Source: Candidatus Gastranaerophilales bacterium (GTDB lineage Bacteria; Cyanobacteriota; Vampirovibrionia; Gastranaerophilales; Gastranaerophilaceae). Taken from it: a stretch of DNA of 54,193 bases. Position 1 is the first letter of the stretch. Each line of letters starts with the position of its first letter. This document shows, piece after piece, positions 27,304-36,961 of the stretch. Below the pieces are notes generated by a model. That model was given only the letters and a program-made list of their open reading frames with translations. It ran no database searches and was not told the DNA's origin. The translations under genes and the position numbers were made by a program. The stretch covers positions 1-54,193 of the forward strand of contig JAFTSM010000046.1 of the NCBI GenBank assembly GCA_017467305.1. The letters run 5' to 3'.

Positions 27304-27702
27304 TTATTTTTTAGAGATAACATAAATCAAATGCCAACCAAATTGTGTTTTAATAGGTTCTGACACTTGACCATTCGGCGTATTAAATGCAGCTTCTTCA
27401 AAAGGTCTAACCATATCACCACGTCCAAAATAACCTAAAAGACCACCTGATTTACCAGAAGGACATGTTGAATATGTTCTTGCTGCTTTCATAAAATTTG
27501 AGAAAATCTTGTTTGGTGTTTCACCTTGCATAATTTCTTCTCTTATTTTAGTTGCTTCACTTTCTGTTGCTACTAATATATGTGCTGCATTTACTTGAGT
27601 AACAGTTGCAGCTTCAACTCTTGATGATACGACATCTGAACACACTGTAGCACCAATGAATAATGCGGTAACAAATAATACTAATGAAATTATTTTTTTC
27701 AT
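27304..27702 (-). CDS. exported parvulin-type peptidyl-prolyl isomerase
   Basis: 132 residues: signal peptide (hydrophobic 4-20, cleavage near VEA at about 31), then a single rotamase domain: VNAAHILVATESEATKIREE, SGKSGGLLGYFGRGDMVRPF, EEAAFNTPNGQVSEPIKTQF and GWHLIYVISKK. These are the PpiC/PrsA core motifs. It should help fold exported proteins. With no PrsA/SurA-like chaperone domain it is a minimal version. Lies 18 nt downstream of ilvN on the same strand but after its own ribosome site (GGAAAGG). Confidence 0.88.
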   Translation of the reverse strand: MKKIISLVLFVTALFIGATVCSDVVSSRVEAATVTQVNAAHILVATESEATKIREEIMQGETPNKIFSNFMKAARTYSTCPSGKSGGLLGYFGRGDMVRPFEEAAFNTPNGQVSEPIKTQFGWHLIYVISKK

Positions 27703-27720
27703 TTTTATCCCTTTCCTAAC

Positions 27721-28224
27721 CTATTTATTTATATTTATAAATTGATTTTCTCTTGTAATAGCAACAGCACCTGAACGAACTAACTCTTTAACGCCTAATG
27801 GTTTTAAAAGAGCAAGTATAGTTGCAACTTCTCTTGCATCACCACAGAACTGAACCGTATATGTATCTGTAGAAACATCAATGATTTTTGCATCAAATAT
27901 TTCAGCAATCCTTAAAATTTCACTACGTGCGTTATCTTTAGCTGTTACTTTACAGAAAATAAGTTCTTTTTGAATACATCTTTCAGCAGATTGTGGCAAT
28001 TCAACAACCTTAATTGTATTAATTAATCTGTTTAATTGCTTACAAATTTGTTCAATTACAAATTCATCACCTACAGTAACGATTGTTATTCTTGAAAAAG
28101 AAGGGTCAATAGTTGCAGCTACTGACAAACTTTCAATGTTATAGCCTCTTGTTGAGAATAAATCACAAACACAAGACAAAATACCTGGTTCATTTTTAAC
28201 TAATACTGATATTGTGTGTTTCAT
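27721..28224 (-). CDS. ilvN: acetolactate synthase small (regulatory) subunit
   Basis: 167 residues with an N-terminal ACT domain (TISVLVKNEPGILSCVCDLF and RGYNIESLSVA) that binds valine for feedback inhibition, and a C-terminal activation domain. It partners the large subunit encoded directly upstream, 2 nt apart. The naming ilvN or ilvH is interchangeable here. Confidence 0.95.
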   Translation of the reverse strand: MKHTISVLVKNEPGILSCVCDLFSTRGYNIESLSVAATIDPSFSRITIVTVGDEFVIEQICKQLNRLINTIKVVELPQSAERCIQKELIFCKVTAKDNARSEILRIAEIFDAKIIDVSTDTYTVQFCGDAREVATILALLKPLGVKELVRSGAVAITRENQFININK

Positions 28225-28226
28225 TT

Positions 28227-29963
28227 TTATTCTCCCATTCCAGTTTCATTTGATAAAAGAACTTCATTCAATGGTTTTCCAGCTAAAACCCAAGGATAAA
28301 CCATTTCAAAAGGTTCTACAACAAAATCTAATATGACTGGACCATCATAAGCAATTGCTTTATCAATAGCTGGTTCTATTTCTTCTTCTTTTGTAACTCT
28401 AATACCTAAAACTCCGTACGCTTCAGCCAACTTAACATAGTCAGGTGATGTAATTGGTGTTTGTGAATAGTGTTTGTTAAATAACTTTTCTTGCCATTGT
28501 CTTACCATACCAAGATATCCGTTATTTATTACTGCAATTTTAACTGGTATTTTGTAATCAACACAAGTCATAAGCTCTTGTATATTCATTTGAATACTAC
28601 CGTCACCAGCAATATTGAATACTAATTTTTCTGGTGCTGCGATTTGTGCACCTATCGCAGCTGGGAAACCAAATCCCATTGTTCCCAAACCACCAGATGT
28701 AACTAATTGACGTGGTTTTGTAAATTTATATAGCTGAGCTGTCCACATTTGATGTTGACCAACTTCTGTTGCAATAATTACATCTTTATCTTTTGTTTTA
28801 TTTGAAATTGCTTCTATAACATCTTGAGGACTCATAATACCGTCTTTTACAGCTTTCATTCCTACATTGTGTTTCCAATCATTTACTTGTTTTACCCAAG
28901 CATTTCTATTTTCAATGTTGTAAGAATATTTTCCAGTATTAAATTCATTCAACATTAAATTAAGAACATTTTTTGCATCACCAACAATAGGTGTATCAAC
29001 ATGAACATTTTTACTGATTGAACAAGGGTCAATATCAACATGAATAACTTTTGCATCTTTACAGAAACGTTTTAAACAACCAGTAATTCTATCATTAAAA
29101 CGAGTACCTACGGCAAATAAAACGTCACAATTGCTAACAGCGTGATTAGCCCAATATGTACCGTGCATACCTAACATACCAAGAGATAATTCTTCACCTC
29201 TTGGGAAGGTTCCAATACCCATTAATGTTGTAGCAACTGGAATATTTAATTTTCTAGCCAATTCTCTAATTTCTTGCCAAGCGTCAGAATGAATTACACC
29301 ACCACCAGCTAAAATTACAGGGCGTTGTGCATCACATAATGCCTTTAATGCTCTACGGCATTGGATTGGGTGACCTTCATAAGTTGGATTGTAACCTGGT
29401 AAGTCAATCTTATCTGGGTATTTAAATTCTCTTACAGAAGTTAAAACATCTTTTGGAAGAGAAACTACAACTGGACCAGGTTTACCAGTACGAGCAATAT
29501 GGAATGATTCTTTAATAATACGTGGTAAATCACTTACATTTTTAACCAAATAATTATGTTTACAACATGTACGAGTAATACCAACAATGTCAGATTCTTG
29601 GAAAGCATCATTACCAATTAATTTAGAATCAACTTGACCAGTAAATACAACTAATGGATAGCTATCATAATAAGCATTTGCAATACCAGTAATAGCATTA
29701 CAAGCACCAGGTCCAGAAGTTACTAAAACAACACCAGGTTTACCAGTGACTCTTGCATAGCCTTCTGCAGCGTGAACAGCAGCTTGTTCATGTCTTACTA
29801 AATAATGCTTTATAAAATCGCATTTGTATAATTCTTCGTATATATGAAGAATTGAACCACCTGGATAACCAAAAATCTTATCAACACCTTCTTTGCGAAG
29901 ACACTCTAAGAAAATTCTAGCACCATTAATTTTTTCTGTTTTGTTGATTTGTTCGGCTGTCAT
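28227..29963 (-). CDS. ilvB: acetolactate synthase large subunit
   Basis: Thiamine-diphosphate enzyme condensing pyruvate to 2-acetolactate (valine/leucine) or with 2-oxobutyrate (isoleucine). 578 residues. Motifs: FGYPGGSILHIYEELYK, the catalytic Glu in VRHEQAAVHAAEGYAR, the FAD/central domain, and the ThDP-binding GDGSIQMNIQELMT...NNGYLGMVRQWQ. Forms a complex with IlvN. Transcribed from a visible promoter at 30005-30033, divergent from ilvC. Confidence 0.96.
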   Translation of the reverse strand: MTAEQINKTEKINGARIFLECLRKEGVDKIFGYPGGSILHIYEELYKCDFIKHYLVRHEQAAVHAAEGYARVTGKPGVVLVTSGPGACNAITGIANAYYDSYPLVVFTGQVDSKLIGNDAFQESDIVGITRTCCKHNYLVKNVSDLPRIIKESFHIARTGKPGPVVVSLPKDVLTSVREFKYPDKIDLPGYNPTYEGHPIQCRRALKALCDAQRPVILAGGGVIHSDAWQEIRELARKLNIPVATTLMGIGTFPRGEELSLGMLGMHGTYWANHAVSNCDVLFAVGTRFNDRITGCLKRFCKDAKVIHVDIDPCSISKNVHVDTPIVGDAKNVLNLMLNEFNTGKYSYNIENRNAWVKQVNDWKHNVGMKAVKDGIMSPQDVIEAISNKTKDKDVIIATEVGQHQMWTAQLYKFTKPRQLVTSGGLGTMGFGFPAAIGAQIAAPEKLVFNIAGDGSIQMNIQELMTCVDYKIPVKIAVINNGYLGMVRQWQEKLFNKHYSQTPITSPDYVKLAEAYGVLGIRVTKEEEIEPAIDKAIAYDGPVILDFVVEPFEMVYPWVLAGKPLNEVLLSNETGMGE

Positions 29964-30004
29964 TTATCTCTCCATTTTTTATTTTGAAAAATATAGTATA
30001 ATAA

Positions 30005-30033
30005 ATTTTATCTTAATAAGACTTATAGTGCAA
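30005..30033 (-). promoter_or_regulatory. sigma70-type promoter of ilvBN
   Basis: On the minus strand TTGCAC (30028-30033), 17-nt spacer, TAAAAT (30005-30010). Transcription would start near 29998, giving a leader of about 35 nt containing GGAGAGA before the ATG. Confidence 0.55.
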
Positions 30034-30076
30034 ACATTTCTATTCTTATATTAATTTTTTGTTTAAGAAACGAATA

Positions 30077-30105
30077 TTGACTATGATTTCATTAAGTTTT
30101 ACACT
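30077..30105 (+). promoter_or_regulatory. sigma70-type promoter of ilvC
   Basis: TTGACT (30077-30082), 17-nt spacer, TACACT (30100-30105). A start near 30112 would give a leader of about 155 nt that contains the paired palindromes at 30133-30216. Confidence 0.5.
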
Positions 30106-30132
30106 AGAAAATACAGAAGAAATGACACTTAA

Positions 30133-30216
30133 GTCATGCTGAACTTGTTTCAGCATCTAACCAGCTTTAAAGAACATTAATAAACTGGAAAGATTCCGAA
30201 ATAAATTCGGAATGAC
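30133..30216. repeat. pair of inverted palindromic repeats (REP/MITE-like) upstream of ilvC
   Basis: The left unit (30133-30158) and right unit (30191-30216) are 26 bp each and are diverged inverted copies of one consensus: GTCAT at the outer end, ATCT at the inner end, and an internal palindrome (GCTGAA..TTCAGC left; TCCGAA..TTCGGA right). CCAG (30161-30164) and CTGG (30185-30188) pair inside. The form resembles dispersed extragenic palindromes seen in many bacterial genomes. It accounts for most of the 303-bp ilvB-ilvC gap together with the two promoters; the rest shows nothing further. Confidence 0.7.
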
Positions 30217-30239
30217 AGATAGAAATATTAATTCCATAA

Positions 30240-31265
<1,026 letters not shown>

Positions 31266-31286
31266 TTCATAGTTCTAAAAAAGCAT

Positions 31287-31318
31287 AAAAAAGAGAGCCA
31301 CGATGGCTCTCTTTTTTA
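31287..31318. terminator. bidirectional terminator between ilvC and ilvD
   Basis: Stem AAAAAAGAGAGCCA (31287-31300) paired with TGGCTCTCTTTTTT (31304-31317), loop CGA. It has A-runs and T-runs for both directions. Confidence 0.92.
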
Positions 31319-31322
31319 TTGG

Positions 31323-32987
31323 TTAAATACTTGTTATTGCACCTTTATCAGATGATGAAACTACAGTAGAATAACGTTTCAAATAACCTTTTCTAACTTT
31401 AGTAGGAAGAGGAACAAATGTTTTTCTTCTTTCTTCTAATTCAGCTTCTGATACATTCAAAGTTAATTCTCTATTTGGAATATCAATGTGGATTTCATCT
31501 CCGTCATTAATCAAACCAATTACACCACCAGCTGGAGCCTCTGGGCAAATATGACCAATACAAAGTCCTCTTGTACCACCAGAAAATCTACCATCTGTAA
31601 TTAATGCAACGTGTTTACCTAATCCTTTACCTACAATTGCAGAAGTTGGAGAAAGCATTTCTCTCATACCAGGGCCACCTTTTGGACCTTCGTAACGGAT
31701 AACAACAACATCACCTGCAACAATTTTATCATCCATAATCGCTTGCATTGCGTCTTCTTCAGAATTGAAAGTCTTGGCTTTACCAGTAAATACTAAAGCT
31801 TCTTTTTCTACGCCAGAAATTTTAACTACAGCACCGTCTGGGGCTAGATTACCATGTAATACTGCTAAACCAGGATTAGATGTAAGTGGGTCAGAAATTG
31901 GTCTAATCACTTCGTTATCACACCAAATATCACTAGCAGCTATTTCTGACAATTTAATACCAGAAACGCCAACTGTATCTTTCATTTCTGGAACATTACC
32001 ATAAATAGTTTTTAACACAGCAGGAATACTACCAGCGTTATCTAAATCAGCCATTGTTTTTAAAGCTGAAGGGTCTAATTTTATAATTTGCGGAACTTTA
32101 AAGCTTAGTTCTTCAAAGTCCTTTAAACTTACATCAACACCAGCTTCATTTGCGATTGCTAATAGGTGAAGAATAGAGTTTGTCGAACCACCTAATGCTA
32201 AGTCTACGATAATAGCATTTCTTATTGCTTCTTTTGTAAGAATTGAAGAAGGACGGATATCTTGTTCAACTAATTCATTAATTCTAACACCAGAATCAAA
32301 TGCAATACGTTTTGTTTTTGCGCTAACAGCAGATGATGTTGCGCAATATGGCATACTCATACCCATAACTTCAGTTAAACAAGCCATAGTGTTAGCTGTA
32401 TATAAGCCTTGACAAGCACCAGCTGTTGGGCAAGATGTGATTTCCATTTCTTTCAGCATTTTTTCATCAATTTCGCCATTTGTGAATTTACCAATAGCTT
32501 CAAAAGTTCCTCTAATCATTGTTAAAGTTTGGTTATGGCATTTACCGTCAGCCATTGGACCTACTGTAACAACAATACAAGGAATATCTAATCTTGCTGC
32601 TGCCATAATCATACCAGGAGTGATTTTATCGCAGTTTGTTAAAAGAACAAGACCATCTAATTTATGAGCTTGAGCAACTGATTCAACGCAATCAGCAATC
32701 AAGTCTCTTGAAGGTAGAGAATAATTCATACCACTATGCCCCATTGCTATACCATCACAAATGGCAGGAACACCAAAAATAAAGGCTTGACCACCACCAG
32801 AGTGGATACCTTTTTCAATTTGGCGTTCAATTTCTCTCATTCCACAATGACCAGGAACTAGGTCTGTAAAACTACTTGCAATACCAATAAATCTTTTGTT
32901 TATTTGTTGTTCACTAACACCTGTACCATACAATAAGGAACGATGAGGTGTTCGCTGTAAACCTTTTGTTATTTCATCACTTCTCAT
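31323..32987 (-). CDS. ilvD: dihydroxy-acid dehydratase
   Basis: Iron-sulfur dehydratase making the 2-oxo acids of valine and isoleucine synthesis. 554 residues. Cluster and active-site cysteines lie in [28 protein letters not shown] and [18 protein letters not shown]; the C-terminal part has [19 protein letters not shown]. The cluster type (2Fe-2S or 4Fe-4S) is not decided by eye. AAGGAG precedes the ATG; its own promoter is visible at 33018-33046. Confidence 0.96.
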   Translation of the reverse strand: MRSDEITKGLQRTPHRSLLYGTGVSEQQINKRFIGIASSFTDLVPGHCGMREIERQIEKGIHSGGGQAFIFGVPAICDGIAMGHSGMNYSLPSRDLIADCVESVAQAHKLDGLVLLTNCDKITPGMIMAAARLDIPCIVVTVGPMADGKCHNQTLTMIRGTFEAIGKFTNGEIDEKMLKEMEITSCPTAGACQGLYTANTMACLTEVMGMSMPYCATSSAVSAKTKRIAFDSGVRINELVEQDIRPSSILTKEAIRNAIIVDLALGGSTNSILHLLAIANEAGVDVSLKDFEELSFKVPQIIKLDPSALKTMADLDNAGSIPAVLKTIYGNVPEMKDTVGVSGIKLSEIAASDIWCDNEVIRPISDPLTSNPGLAVLHGNLAPDGAVVKISGVEKEALVFTGKAKTFNSEEDAMQAIMDDKIVAGDVVVIRYEGPKGGPGMREMLSPTSAIVGKGLGKHVALITDGRFSGGTRGLCIGHICPEAPAGGVIGLINDGDEIHIDIPNRELTLNVSEAELEERRKTFVPLPTKVRKGYLKRYSTVVSSSDKGAITSI

Positions 32988-33017
32988 AAAGTTCTCCTTA
33001 TAACTATCTATGTTCTT

Positions 33018-33046
33018 ATAATAGCAAATAGTAGAGTTTTTGTTAA
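33018..33046 (-). promoter_or_regulatory. sigma70-type promoter of ilvD
   Basis: On the minus strand TTAACA (33041-33046), 17-nt spacer, TATTAT (33018-33023), about 30 nt from the ilvD start codon. It lies just outside the repeat-bounded region at 33051-33437. Confidence 0.5.
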
Positions 33047-33081
33047 ATAGTTCATTAGTACATAATGAATATTATAGATAT

Positions 33082-33120
33082 GTCATTACGAAAAAATCTT
33101 TGATTTTTGTGGCAATCCAG
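33082..33120. repeat. GTCATT...GCAATCCAG dispersed-repeat-like element
   Basis: Begins GTCATTACGA and ends GTGGCAATCCAG, with an inner perfect hairpin AAAAATC-TTT-GATTTTT (33092-33108). The ends resemble the widespread extragenic repeat GTCATTGCGAG...GCAATCCAG. It has no coding potential. Confidence 0.5.
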
Positions 33121-33170
33121 AAAATTCAAATAGAAAAATAATAAAAAATAAAATATTCTGCTAGATATTT

Positions 33171-33264
33171 TTTTCTTACAATACTAGGCTCAGCTAAAAG
33201 CTACGCTAAAGTTACTACGTAACCGCTCCGCTGTGTAATTGCTTCGCCAAGTATTCTTACAGAA
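33171..33264. repeat. long imperfect palindrome rich in GCTNCGC words
   Basis: A locally GC-richer block in an AT-rich spacer. Outer arms AATACTAGGC (33180-33189) and GCCAAGTATT (33246-33255) pair 9 of 10; the apex is GTTAC-TAC-GTAAC (33211-33223). GCTACGCT, GCTCCGCT and GCTTCGCC recur along it. It looks like a small dispersed palindromic element, not a tRNA or known ncRNA. Confidence 0.5.
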
Positions 33265-33496
33265 AAGAAATATATGCTATCATATTTCATTTTTTATTAC
33301 TCTTTTTATTTATTTCAAAACTAAATAATATTTGATTTCGATACCATTGTTTTCACGTAGTAGAAAACACCGGTTGAGAAATTAAATATTTTTAGTTTTG
33401 TTTTTATAGTAACCATAATATTCATTATGTAAATGAATAATACAATTTATAGGCTGAAAAGCCCTAAACATATTTTTATAGTACAATTTTAGTATT

Positions 33497-34861
33497 ATGT
33501 TCGATAATTTATCAGATAGATTACAAGAAATTATAAAAAAAGCATCTGGAAACTCTTCTCTTACAGAAGAAAATATGACAGATGCACTAAGAGAAGTTAG
33601 ACGTGCTCTTCTTGAGGCTGATGTTAGCTTAAAAGTTGTAAAAATATTTATGACTAACCTAAAAGAAAAAGCACTAGGCGAAGATGTTCTAAAAGGTGTT
33701 AATCCTTCTCAACAATTAATAAAATTTGTTCACGATGAACTTGTAAACATACTAGGTAATGAAAATAAACCACTTAATTTAACTGGTCATCCATCATTAA
33801 TTATGATGTTAGGTTTACAAGGTTCTGGTAAAACAACTTCTGCAGCAAAACTTGCTGTAAAACTAAAAAAAGAAGGAAAAAATCCTCTTTTAGTTGCTGC
33901 CGACGTTTATCGTCCAGCTGCTATTACTCAATTAAAAACATTAGGTGAACAAACTCAAACTCCAGTATTTACAATAGATGGTTCAACTAATGTTCAACAA
34001 ATTGTGACAGATGCAATTGAACATGCAAAATCAAATGGATTTAATGTGGTTATCATTGATACAGCTGGTCGTCTTCAAATAGATAACGAAATGATGGCAG
34101 AATTAATGCTTATTGATAGAGCATTTAATCCACAAGAAAAACTTTTAGTTATCGATGCAATGCTTGGTCAGCAAGCCGTTAGCGTTGCAGAAAACTTTAA
34201 TACTCAACTTGATATTACTGGTATTGTTTTAACAAAATTAGACGGTGACTCTCGTGGCGGTGCCGCACTAAGTGTTGTTCAAGCTGCTGGTAAACCAATC
34301 AAATTAACTGGTATTGGCGAAAAACTTGATGCATTAAATGATTTCCACCCTTCAAGAATGGCTGATAGAATACTTGGAATGGGGGATATTGTTTCTTTTG
34401 TTGAAAAAGCTCAAGAAGTTTTTGACGAAGAACAAGCAAAAGAATTTGAAAAGAAAATGGAAAAAGCCGAGTTCTCATACAACGACTTTTTAAAAATGCA
34501 AAAACAAATGCAAATGTTTGGTTCTATCGAGGGAATACTTGGAATGATGCCAAGTATACCAGGTTTAAATAGAGATGCAAAGGAAAGTATTGCTTCAGAA
34601 GGTGAAAAGCAAATGAAACGTATTAATGCGTTCATTTCTAGTATGACACCAGAAGAAAGAGCAAATCCTTCATTGATGAATACATCTAGAAAACGTAGAA
34701 TTTCTGCTGGTTGTGGTATTCCAATGCATGAAGTCAATCAAATAATTACTCAATTTGACCAAATGCGTCAAATGATGAAAGGGATGTCTGATTTAAAAAA
34801 AGGGAAAATCAAAATTCCTAAGAATTTAAGAGGATTGATGAAAGGTAAACGTCCTTTCTAA
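33497..34861 (+). CDS. ffh: signal recognition particle protein Ffh
   Basis: SRP54 GTPase that binds signal sequences and 4.5S RNA and targets ribosomes to the membrane. 454 residues in N-G-M order. G domain: P-loop GLQGSGKTT (106-114), DTAGR and TKLDGDSRGG. Met-rich M domain from about 325, with SRKRRISAGCG as the RNA-binding region. The ATG at 33497 gives the standard N-terminus (MFDNLSDRLQEIIKKASG), but no Shine-Dalgarno sequence precedes it; a small GGCT-GAAA-AGCC hairpin lies at 33452-33463. Confidence 0.97.
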   Translation: MFDNLSDRLQEIIKKASGNSSLTEENMTDALREVRRALLEADVSLKVVKIFMTNLKEKALGEDVLKGVNPSQQLIKFVHDELVNILGNENKPLNLTGHPSLIMMLGLQGSGKTTSAAKLAVKLKKEGKNPLLVAADVYRPAAITQLKTLGEQTQTPVFTIDGSTNVQQIVTDAIEHAKSNGFNVVIIDTAGRLQIDNEMMAELMLIDRAFNPQEKLLVIDAMLGQQAVSVAENFNTQLDITGIVLTKLDGDSRGGAALSVVQAAGKPIKLTGIGEKLDALNDFHPSRMADRILGMGDIVSFVEKAQEVFDEEQAKEFEKKMEKAEFSYNDFLKMQKQMQMFGSIEGILGMMPSIPGLNRDAKESIASEGEKQMKRINAFISSMTPEERANPSLMNTSRKRRISAGCGIPMHEVNQIITQFDQMRQMMKGMSDLKKGKIKIPKNLRGLMKGKRPF

Positions 34862-34884
34862 TAAGAATAGTTTAGGGTGGGTAT

Positions 34885-35898
34885 ATGTTAAAAAAAGCAA
34901 TGATTATGGCGGCAGGTGTAGGTTCAAGACTAGAACCATTATCTAGTGTTGTCCCAAAACCATTAGTACCATTGGCAAATATGCCAACTATGGATATTCT
35001 TGTAAAACATCTTATTTCTTTTGGAATTAAAGATATCATCGCAAATACTTATCATAAAGCTGATGCGATTCAAGAGCACTATAGAAAAAACTCTTTTGGT
35101 GCAAATATACAATTTATAAAAGAGGTTGAGCTTTCTGGTACTGCTGGTGGCGTTAAAAAATGCCAGTTCTTCTTTAATGAAGGTGATGATTTTATAATTA
35201 TGTCTGGCGACGGTTTAACAGATATAAATATAGAAGAAGCTTATAAATCACACAAAAAATCAAATGCTATTGTAACAATAGTAGCAAAAGATGTTGATCA
35301 TAAAGAAGTTTCTAAATATGGAATTATTGTTCCAGATAAAAATGGATTTGTAGAAAGTTTTCAAGAAAAACCAAGCTTAGAAGAAGCAAAATCTAACCTT
35401 GCAAATACTGGAATTTATATTTTTAATTATGAAATTTTTAAATTTATTCCAGAAAATACATTCTATGATTTTGCAAAAAATGTATTCCCAGCAATTATGG
35501 AGAATGGTTTAAAAATTAATACTTATATCCATACTGGTTATTGGTCAGACATCGGTTCATTGGATGTGTATCATCAATCAAATATAGATTTATTAAACCA
35601 CGTAATAAATACATATAAACCACTGGTTGTAAAATCTCAAAACGGACAATATACACTTGGAGAGAATGTACAGTTTAATGGAAAATTTGTAATTGAAAGT
35701 GATTGTATCATCGGAAACAATTGTGTATTTGGTAATAATATTACAATTAAAAATTCAATAATTTGGGATAATGTTAAAATAATGGATAACGTAAATATTG
35801 AAAATTCAATAATATTAAGTGATACAGTTATTGAAAATTCAGTTAAAAACCAAATTATTAGTGAAGAAAAGTTAAAAGAACATTTAATAACAGTATAA
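34885..35898 (+). CDS. NDP-sugar pyrophosphorylase with left-handed beta-helix tail
   Basis: 337 residues. N-terminal nucleotidyltransferase with the signature MAAGVGSRLEPLS...PKPLVPLANMP (8-34), sugar-binding LSGTAGGVKKC and the metal-binding GDGL. C-terminal hexapeptide repeats (about 255-330: CIIGNNCVFGNNITIKNSII...) form a beta-helix. It makes an NDP-sugar from sugar-1-phosphate; mannose-1-phosphate guanylyltransferase and glucose-1-phosphate thymidylyl/uridylyltransferase are both possible. The product probably feeds cell-surface glycans. 23 nt after ffh. Confidence 0.82.
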   Translation: MLKKAMIMAAGVGSRLEPLSSVVPKPLVPLANMPTMDILVKHLISFGIKDIIANTYHKADAIQEHYRKNSFGANIQFIKEVELSGTAGGVKKCQFFFNEGDDFIIMSGDGLTDINIEEAYKSHKKSNAIVTIVAKDVDHKEVSKYGIIVPDKNGFVESFQEKPSLEEAKSNLANTGIYIFNYEIFKFIPENTFYDFAKNVFPAIMENGLKINTYIHTGYWSDIGSLDVYHQSNIDLLNHVINTYKPLVVKSQNGQYTLGENVQFNGKFVIESDCIIGNNCVFGNNITIKNSIIWDNVKIMDNVNIENSIILSDTVIENSVKNQIISEEKLKEHLITV

Positions 35899-35911
35899 AA
35901 AGGAAATAGCT

Positions 35912-36958
35912 ATGATTATAATAATGGAGCCTTCAGCAACACAAGAACAAATTAAAACAGTAGTTAATGCACTACACAACAAAGGTTTTAAGACAGTTCT
36001 AAACCACGGTGATGTAATGACAGTTATTGCTGCGATTGGGGATAAAAGGTTAATTGAACCACATTCTTTCCAATCTTATGAAGGCGTTAGAAGCGTAAAA
36101 TTAATTCAAGAACCTTATAAATTGGCATCTAGAGAAGGTAAATCTGAAGATACTGTTATTGAATTTTCAAATGGTGTTAGAATTGGTGGGCTAGAAAAAC
36201 CAGTTATGATGGTTGGTCCTTGCAGTGTTGAAAAAGATTTAGACGGTCTATTACAAGTAGCTGCTGCTGCAAAAGAAATGGGTTGCCAATTCTTACGTGG
36301 TGGTGCTTTTAAACCAAGAACTTCTCCTTATGATTTCCAAGGTTTAGAAGAAAAAGCACTTGAATATTTAGCAATAGCAAGAGAAAAAACTGGTCTTTTG
36401 GTAGTAACTGAATTAATGGATACTCTTGATTTGGATTTAGTTTGTAATTATGCAGACGTAATTCAAATTGGTGCAAGAAACATGCAAAACTTTAAGCTAT
36501 TAAAAGCGGTTGGTAAATGCAATAAACCAATTATTTTAAAACGTGGTGGAGCTGCTACAATTAGAGAATTTTTATTAGCAGCAGAACACATTATGTATCA
36601 CGGAAATGACAAAGTAATTCTTTGCGAACGTGGTATTATGGGCGTTGATAATACAGCAACAAGAAATACTCTTGATATTGCTGCAATACCTGTTATTAAA
36701 AAATATTCACACTTGCCAATTATTGTAGACCCAAGCCATGGTACTGGAAGACGTTATTTAATTGAACCAATGGCTAAAGCAGGGTTGATAGTTGGTGCTC
36801 ATGGTGTTATGATGGAAGTACATCACGACCCTGAAAATGCATCTTCTGATGGCGCACAAAGTTTAAGTATTCCAGTGTTTAAAGATGTTGCAAAACGTCT
36901 AAACAAGCTTATCGGAAGAATTGACTACGATAATAAACATCTTATAGATAAGGCGTAA
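35912..36958 (+). CDS. aroF: 3-deoxy-7-phosphoheptulonate (DAHP) synthase, type I-beta
   Basis: First step of the shikimate pathway: PEP + erythrose-4-P. 348 residues. N-terminal ferredoxin-like regulatory domain (1 to about 70) as in the Thermotoga type, then the TIM barrel with VGPCSVEK, FLRGGAFKPRTSPYDFQG, QIGARNMQNF, ILKRGG and VDPSHGTGRR. Metal and PEP ligands are in place. The chorismate mutase aroH elsewhere in the window acts in the same pathway. The regulatory domain suggests feedback control, but the effector cannot be read. Confidence 0.94.
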   Translation: MIIIMEPSATQEQIKTVVNALHNKGFKTVLNHGDVMTVIAAIGDKRLIEPHSFQSYEGVRSVKLIQEPYKLASREGKSEDTVIEFSNGVRIGGLEKPVMMVGPCSVEKDLDGLLQVAAAAKEMGCQFLRGGAFKPRTSPYDFQGLEEKALEYLAIAREKTGLLVVTELMDTLDLDLVCNYADVIQIGARNMQNFKLLKAVGKCNKPIILKRGGAATIREFLLAAEHIMYHGNDKVILCERGIMGVDNTATRNTLDIAAIPVIKKYSHLPIIVDPSHGTGRRYLIEPMAKAGLIVGAHGVMMEVHHDPENASSDGAQSLSIPVFKDVAKRLNKLIGRIDYDNKHLIDKA

Positions 36959-36961
36959 ATA

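Larger units (their letters stand above)
33051..33437. mobile_element. repeat-bounded intergenic insert (possible non-autonomous element)
   Basis: TACATAATGAATATTAT at 33059-33075 recurs as its exact reverse complement at 33415-33431, and TTCATT lies outside each copy (33051-33056; AATGAA at 33432-33437), giving imperfect inverted ends of about 25 bp around 387 bp. No transposase or open frame lies inside. It fills most of the 509-bp ilvD-ffh gap and holds two further repeat-like elements (33082-33120 and 33171-33264). Target-site duplications are not obvious, so the mobile nature is inferred. Confidence 0.4.

Noticed and set aside
33051-33496. tRNA, SRP RNA or other structured ncRNA in the ilvD-ffh gap
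   Set aside because: No cloverleaf with T-loop GTTCGA-like and anticodon arms and no SRP GNAR/GGAA pair was found; the symmetry is better explained by repeats.
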